A DNA stretch of 64,000 bases from Eubacteriales bacterium (GTDB lineage Bacteria > Bacillota > Clostridia > Oscillospirales > Oscillospiraceae): assembly GCA_030539285.1 (NCBI GenBank), contig JAUNSH010000005.1:21873-85872 (forward strand), given 5' to 3'. The notes beneath the pieces are model-generated. The model made no database searches, was not told the DNA's origin, and saw only the letters and a program-made list of their open reading frames with translations. Below are positions 60,818-64,000 of the stretch, piece by piece. The position numbers and the translations under genes are program-made. Positions within the stretch are counted from its first letter, which is position 1. Each line of letters opens with the position of its first letter.

Positions 60818-60883
60818 GCGCCCTGGCGATAGGGATATAGCAGGCCGCCCCCGGCAGGGCTGTCATAACTCCACAGCGTCGTT

Positions 60884-61021
60884 TTACTCGTGCGCCGCAG
60901 GGTTCCCCCTCAAGTCTGTGGGAGGTCGTGAGAAAGTATCGTTAGCCCCCGCGCTGTCATCGCGCCCAAATTGCCAGTCTGGGTCTAAGGCTTCCGTCCA
61001 TCGCTCGGACAGCTTGTCCAC
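60884..61021 (-). CDS. Possible 45-aa protein of the repeat
   Basis: A 45-codon frame from GTG 61021 behind an ideal AGGAGGTGAT. The protein begins VDKLSERWTEALDPDWQFGR and ends in a Pro/Arg-rich tail. The second repeat copy (63051-63160) keeps the same frame for 30 codons with changes mostly at third positions or conservative sites, which supports coding; there, however, the start codon is TCG and the tail is lost. Acidic and aromatic; function unknown. Confidence 0.5.
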   Translation of the reverse strand: MDKLSERWTEALDPDWQFGRDDSAGANDTFSRPPTDLRGNPAAHE

Positions 61022-61309
61022 ATCACCTCCTACAAGCTGCCGTCATCGCGCCGGGCCTTATGCCGCTACTCACGCGGGTTTTGTACCTGCTATACCGTAT
61101 ATTCAGTTTTCAATGTGCCTGAAAGGATGAGGAAAATGTATCCTTCTAATAACCGTGAGATTTTAAACGGTTTTTACAACCCTCCTTCAAAAATTTTTTC
61201 ATAAATTTCTCCATGTTGCGAAAGATAGAAGTAAACGCTGGAGAAAGCAGTCGAAAAAATTGGGGCGTGGACAGTGCTTTGACTGTCCACGCCCCAATAT
61301 TGGGCAAGA
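60933..61309. repeat. Long direct repeat, copy A (deleted form)
   Basis: It matches copy B (63051-64000) over about 225 bp (60933-61155) with high identity, then at 61188-61218 (end of the sigma-like gene) and again at 61231-61309 (terminator region). The 580 bp that carry the sigma-like gene body in copy B are missing here; only its last dozen codons remain (minus strand NMEKFMKK). Confidence 0.85.
61262..61295 (-). terminator. Terminator, copy A
   Basis: A perfect 14-bp stem GGGGCGTGGACAGT / ACTGTCCACGCCCC with a 6-base loop; the minus strand continues with AATTTTTTCG. Identical to the copy at 63954-63987. Confidence 0.88.
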
Positions 61310-61322
61310 TTATTCGATTATA

Positions 61323-61352
61323 TTGGCCCCCTCCCTCTTGGGGAGGGGCCAA
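61323..61352 (-). terminator. Hairpin after the cargo genes
   Basis: TTGGCCCC / GGGGCCAA outer stem with CTCCC/GGGA inside. It lies 200 bases past the stop of the membrane protein (61552); the interval 61353-61551 has no gene. No T-run, so a weak terminator at best; the copy A terminator follows immediately. Confidence 0.5.
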
Positions 61353-61551
61353 AAGGGTAGTTTCTCATAGGCACTTCTTTTTTACAAGCCGGAACAACGC
61401 TCAATATAATTCTTTCACTTTGGTTCCTGGCTGGACTAGAGCAATCAATCTATATTTGAATCACTTTTAGTCTAGAGTAACACTGAAAATAATACGAACT
61501 AATGAGAGCCGTTCTTTCATGTGCAAAGCTAAAAAGGATAGGCCTGATCAG

Positions 61552-62049
61552 TTATTTCATTTCGTAATAGTCGCCAGATATAGGATTGAAAAACACCATA
61601 AAACTTCGGGCAGTTGTTGCTTCCTCACACGAAAAAACATACCCTTTTTCTACAAACGGACTTAATGGCTCAAGCGTATCAATAGTATGAGTCTCAATCA
61701 CTTTCACATTCTCCATTGATCGCTCAACAACATCGGCGGCTTTTGCGGAAGTGTAGTGTGGTATATAAATGCAAAATGTCAGCAGCTGAATAGATAAAAC
61801 TAATGCCGAAATCCAGACGTTAATCCAATGATGTTTCAAAGACTCATTCTTGCCAAGCCCCACAAACAAGTTCCATGTGGATAGTAATATGAACAAAACA
61901 AGGGAAAAAACCATTGAAATAACGCCAGAATAAAGCATACCGTCTAAGACGAGTAGAATTAAATATACAATGCCAGACAGCGCGAACAGATATATAGGGT
62001 TAGGTGCGGCTATCCACTTCCGCTTGCTGTGCATTAACGGCGATTGCAT
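61552..62049 (-). CDS. Small membrane protein overlapping secreted-protein gene
   Basis: A protein of about 165 residues with four hydrophobic segments in its first 115 residues (two short pairs) and a soluble C-terminal tail of 60 residues (SAKAADVVERSMENVKVIETH ... , short). No family recognised. It overlaps the end of the secreted-protein gene by about 50 bases in another frame. AGGGGG lies 10 bases before ATG 62049; ATGs at 62055 and 62058 are also possible. Tight coupling to a secreted glycine-zipper protein suggests a partner or immunity role, by inference only. Confidence 0.65.
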   Translation of the reverse strand: MQSPLMHSKRKWIAAPNPIYLFALSGIVYLILLVLDGMLYSGVISMVFSLVLFILLSTWNLFVGLGKNESLKHHWINVWISALVLSIQLLTFCIYIPHYTSAKAADVVERSMENVKVIETHTIDTLEPLSPFVEKGYVFSCEEATTARSFMVFFNPISGDYYEMK

Positions 62050-62932
62050 AAGCATCATGCCCCCTATTATAGTCGTACTCAGGATTGTCCAGTTCCACAG
62101 TTTCTGTCTGATGGACAGTGTCTGAAATAACAACCCACCGTTTAGTGACATACGCATCTGTGAAGATGAGTTTTTCTTCGATTACAGGGGCATAGCGAAT
62201 TTTCTGAGTAGAGAAACAGACTTGCCCTGTGACATACTGTGCAAGGGCATCTGCGATAATTGCAGAACCAAGTCCTGCGACTATCGCTTCAATAGTCACA
62301 CCACCTGTCAAGAAACCAGTCAGAACAGAAACCACAATACCGATTGCTGTACCAGCATTAAATTCAACTTGCTTTCCCCAATATCTATTTTGATCGGGTT
62401 CTTCATCATAGTTGTGATAGTACACCGTACAAGGTTTAGAACCGGCTATCGTAGGATTGCTCGGTCGTGTCATAAGATAAGCCCATCCTTCGGGGTCAAA
62501 GGTGGAAAAGCAAGGATCAACCACTTCTTCTCCCAAATCAGTATTATACATGACATCAGCAACCACATCTGAGTATCGGCAACTTTGGATTGATTGCGTT
62601 TCGGTTTGCGCGGGGTATGTCTGGTCAGCATATTCAGTCCAGAGAATGACATTCTCAGCCGGAGATGAACACACACGTTGTGTCAAAGTTCCGTTTAAAT
62701 ATACCTCTACAAATGTTTTGCCGTCGATGATATCAAACTTAATGTCTCCTTCATTGCCCAAAGCATCAACATATGCTGTGCTATAGGAAAAGCCGGAAGG
62801 GAATGCAGATTCAAAATCTTCTATGGAACTCTCAGGGGTAATGTCAACGGAGGAGATTTCCTGTGCGAAAGCAGGAACGGAGAGAGATAGAACAAGCGAG
62901 AAAGTAAGTAAAAAGCAAATCAATTTTTTCAT
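62000..62932 (-). CDS. Secreted protein with glycine-zipper helix pair
   Basis: A 310-residue protein with a clear Sec signal (basic start, hydrophobic core, AFA-QE cleavage at about residue 24). The mature part has an N-terminal 150-residue beta-rich region with four Cys, then a hydrophobic Gly/Ala-rich stretch (about 195-240: AIGIVVSVLTGFLTGG and AIVAGLGSAIIADALAQY), and a C-terminal 70-residue region. Such hairpins occur in pore formers and membrane-inserting effectors, but I do not recognise the family. GGGAGGA precedes ATG 62932. It is upstream of and overlapping a membrane-protein gene, and both lie between the long direct repeats. Confidence 0.75.
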   Translation of the reverse strand: MKKLICFLLTFSLVLSLSVPAFAQEISSVDITPESSIEDFESAFPSGFSYSTAYVDALGNEGDIKFDIIDGKTFVEVYLNGTLTQRVCSSPAENVILWTEYADQTYPAQTETQSIQSCRYSDVVADVMYNTDLGEEVVDPCFSTFDPEGWAYLMTRPSNPTIAGSKPCTVYYHNYDEEPDQNRYWGKQVEFNAGTAIGIVVSVLTGFLTGGVTIEAIVAGLGSAIIADALAQYVTGQVCFSTQKIRYAPVIEEKLIFTDAYVTKRWVVISDTVHQTETVELDNPEYDYNRGHDAYAIAVNAQQAEVDSRT

Positions 62933-63002
62933 GATCTGTCCTCCCAAATTCATTTTTAATGCCTTTTTCCTTCTTAGTATTACACATTTATATTATAAGA
63001 CA

Positions 63003-63014
63003 AGCAGGCCTGCT
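63003..63014 (-). promoter_or_regulatory. Palindromic operator before the secreted-protein gene
   Basis: A perfect 12-bp palindrome AGCAGGCCTGCT about 70 bases upstream of the secreted-protein start. On the minus strand a TATAAT follows 9 bases later, placing the palindrome between -35 and -10 positions. A repressor site is likely. Confidence 0.5.
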
Positions 63015-63302
63015 CTAACCACCACATTTATGTAAAATGATTGAAAAATAAAAGTATCGTTAGTCCCCGCGCTGTCATCACGCCCGAAATGCCAGTCCGG
63101 GTCTAAGGCTTCCGTTGATCGCTCGGACAGCTTGTCCGACTCACCTCCTACAATCCGTCGTCATCATGCTGGGCCTTATGCCGCTGCTCACACGGGCTTT
63201 GTACCTGCTATACTATATATTCAGTTTTCAATGTGCCTAAAAGGATGAGGAAAATGTATCCTTCTAATAACCGTGAGAATTTCATCGCTTTTTCACACCC
63301 CT

Positions 63303-63728
63303 TTAAAAATATTTTTTCATAAATTTCTCCATGTTGTGAAGGCCACGCTGAAGCGAGTTATTGACCGCAGTTACACTGACACCTTCGCTTTTAGCAATGG
63401 CCTCCGATGTCAGTCCCAGGAAGTAACGAGCGGTGATTCGCTTGGCCTGCTTGTCGGGAAGAGAAGCAATCGCTGCATGAAGCTGTTCCATTGTTACTTT
63501 GCGCTCATAAATTTCATAGGGCGTCACAGACACAAAAAGAGCGTCATACTCAATGCCATCCCCCCGATCCAGGGAATAGTGCGCGTTATGGTAATATGTA
63601 CGGCGGCGGTATGCGGCCTCTAGCCGGTCATATTCCAGCATAATGGAAGCTACTTCATCAGGGACTTCAATCATGTAATCGTTCTTATAAGAATCGGGAT
63701 ACTGCTCCCGAAGATTGATTTTTGCCAT
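63303..63728 (-). CDS. Sigma-70 region 4-like regulator of the element
   Basis: A 141-residue protein whose C-terminal 60 residues form a sigma-70 region 4 helix-turn-helix (LPDKQAKRITARYFLGLTS, EAIAKSEGVSVTAVNNSLQRGL). The N-terminal half is a charged helix-rich segment with a Tyr/Arg cluster, not a sigma region 2. Similar orphan regulators occur in clostridial conjugative elements. GGAGG precedes ATG 63728. A truncated remnant of the same gene survives in repeat copy A. Confidence 0.85.
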   Translation of the reverse strand: MAKINLREQYPDSYKNDYMIEVPDEVASIMLEYDRLEAAYRRRTYYHNAHYSLDRGDGIEYDALFVSVTPYEIYERKVTMEQLHAAIASLPDKQAKRITARYFLGLTSEAIAKSEGVSVTAVNNSLQRGLHNMEKFMKKYF

Positions 63729-63953
63729 ATTTTCCTCCATTTCGATTCATTGGTTTTCGGGTGAATCGAAATGAAGGAGGAGACCGGCAGCCGGGAGAAA
63801 ATTCGGCCGATTTATTGTTAAAAGTGCTGAATCTTTCAAAATTGCACACCAAAACAGAGCAATCCCGAAAATCAGCGAAAAAAACTCGACAGCTTTCTGC
63901 AACACTTGCCAAAAAGTTGTAGCAAATGCTGGAGAAAGCTGTCGAAAAAAATT

Positions 63954-63987
63954 GGGGCGTGGACAGTGCTTTGACTGTCCACGCCCC
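63954..63987 (-). terminator. Terminator, copy B
   Basis: Same perfect 14-bp stem as copy A, followed on the minus strand by a run of seven T. It would stop transcription coming from element genes to the right of the window. Confidence 0.88.
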
Positions 63988-64000
63988 AATATTGGGCAAG

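Larger units (their letters stand above)
55323..64000. mobile_element. Serine-recombinase integrated element (left part)
   Basis: From the break in the integrase gene to at least the window end. It holds three serine recombinases transcribed toward the left border, a small CxxC protein, long direct repeats, a sigma-like gene and a cargo of one secreted and one membrane protein. The first recombinase stop codon is only about 60 bases from the border, the usual arrangement. No conjugation gene is seen in this part, so whether it is an ICE or a mobilisable element cannot be told. The right border is outside the window. Confidence 0.8.
63051..64000. repeat. Long direct repeat, copy B (with sigma-like gene)
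   Basis: Same 225-bp block as copy A (63051-63275), then the complete sigma-like gene, a 190-bp upstream region and the terminator, ending at the window edge at the same base (TTGGGCAAG) where copy A ends. The 63729-63950 interval has no gene. Confidence 0.85.

Noticed and set aside
1-64000. tRNA genes or CRISPR arrays
   Set aside because: No TTCNANNC-type T-arm with matching acceptor stems and no regularly spaced 25-40 bp repeats were found by eye.

Overview
The window reads as a chromosome segment of a gut-type Clostridia bacterium (Oscillospiraceae-like; this is inference). The grounds are strong AGGAGG ribosome sites, occasional GTG/TTG starts, sigma-A promoters with 17-bp spacing, a CarD regulator, a SigV/RsiV pair, a BMP-type nucleoside ABC importer, PepV with a dipeptide epimerase, and many clostridial mobile-element genes. 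No tRNA, rRNA or CRISPR array was seen.

Layout. 1-0.9 kb: the end of a transposon carrying tnpV. 0.9-8.9 kb: an MFS transporter divergent from a DeoR regulator, a small MITE, then a five-gene run (phosphodiesterase, AGCS symporter, D-serine dehydratase, HAD phosphatase, RidA) that looks like a D-serine utilisation operon with built-in removal of the reactive enamine. 8.9-11 kb: a MATE pump under a TetR regulator with two visible operator palindromes. 11.2-13.8 kb: sigma factor, RsiV-like anti-sigma and two lipoproteins, one resembling the sensor half of RsiV. 14-17.9 kb: an intact LytTR response regulator, then a mosaic of gene fragments (histidine kinase, UDP-galactopyranose mutase, FAD oxidoreductase, WYL regulator). 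17.9-22.7 kb: Crp/Fnr regulator with a frame problem, Fe-S protein, PDF-like protein, YwlG, LmbE-type deacetylase and a GPH symporter.

23-26.9 kb: PepV, L-Ala-D/L-Glu epimerase and a DUF819 membrane protein, probably murein-peptide salvage. 27-32.1 kb: KtrB/KtrA-type potassium channel, an unknown membrane-anchored protein and a KdpD/KdpE-like pair, with direct repeats in front of the promoter. 32.3-38.6 kb: nucleoside-type ABC importer followed by an M24 peptidase. 38.6-44.4 kb: AEC, ZIP, cytidylate-kinase-like, MATE, a small conserved protein, CarD and TSUP. 44.5-47.5 kb: a decayed defence/IS cluster (IS630 remnant, broken hsdM, hsdS fragment joined to a DUF3427 helicase tail). 47.5-53 kb: small accessory enzymes (two alpha/beta hydrolases, GyrI-like, DUF5655, GNAT, SGNH) and a second sigma/anti-sigma pair.

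53.2-64 kb is mobile DNA. Two tandem tyrosine integrases are followed by an element that has cut the second one exactly at its HDLRH active-site motif. This element starts with three serine recombinases in one operon. Its cargo includes a secreted glycine-zipper protein with an overlapping membrane-protein gene, lying between two copies of a long direct repeat. The repeat contains a sigma-like gene (intact in one copy, deleted in the other), a strong terminator and a possible 45-codon ORF. The secreted/membrane pair and the stand-alone RsiV-like lipoprotein are the best candidates for undescribed biology.
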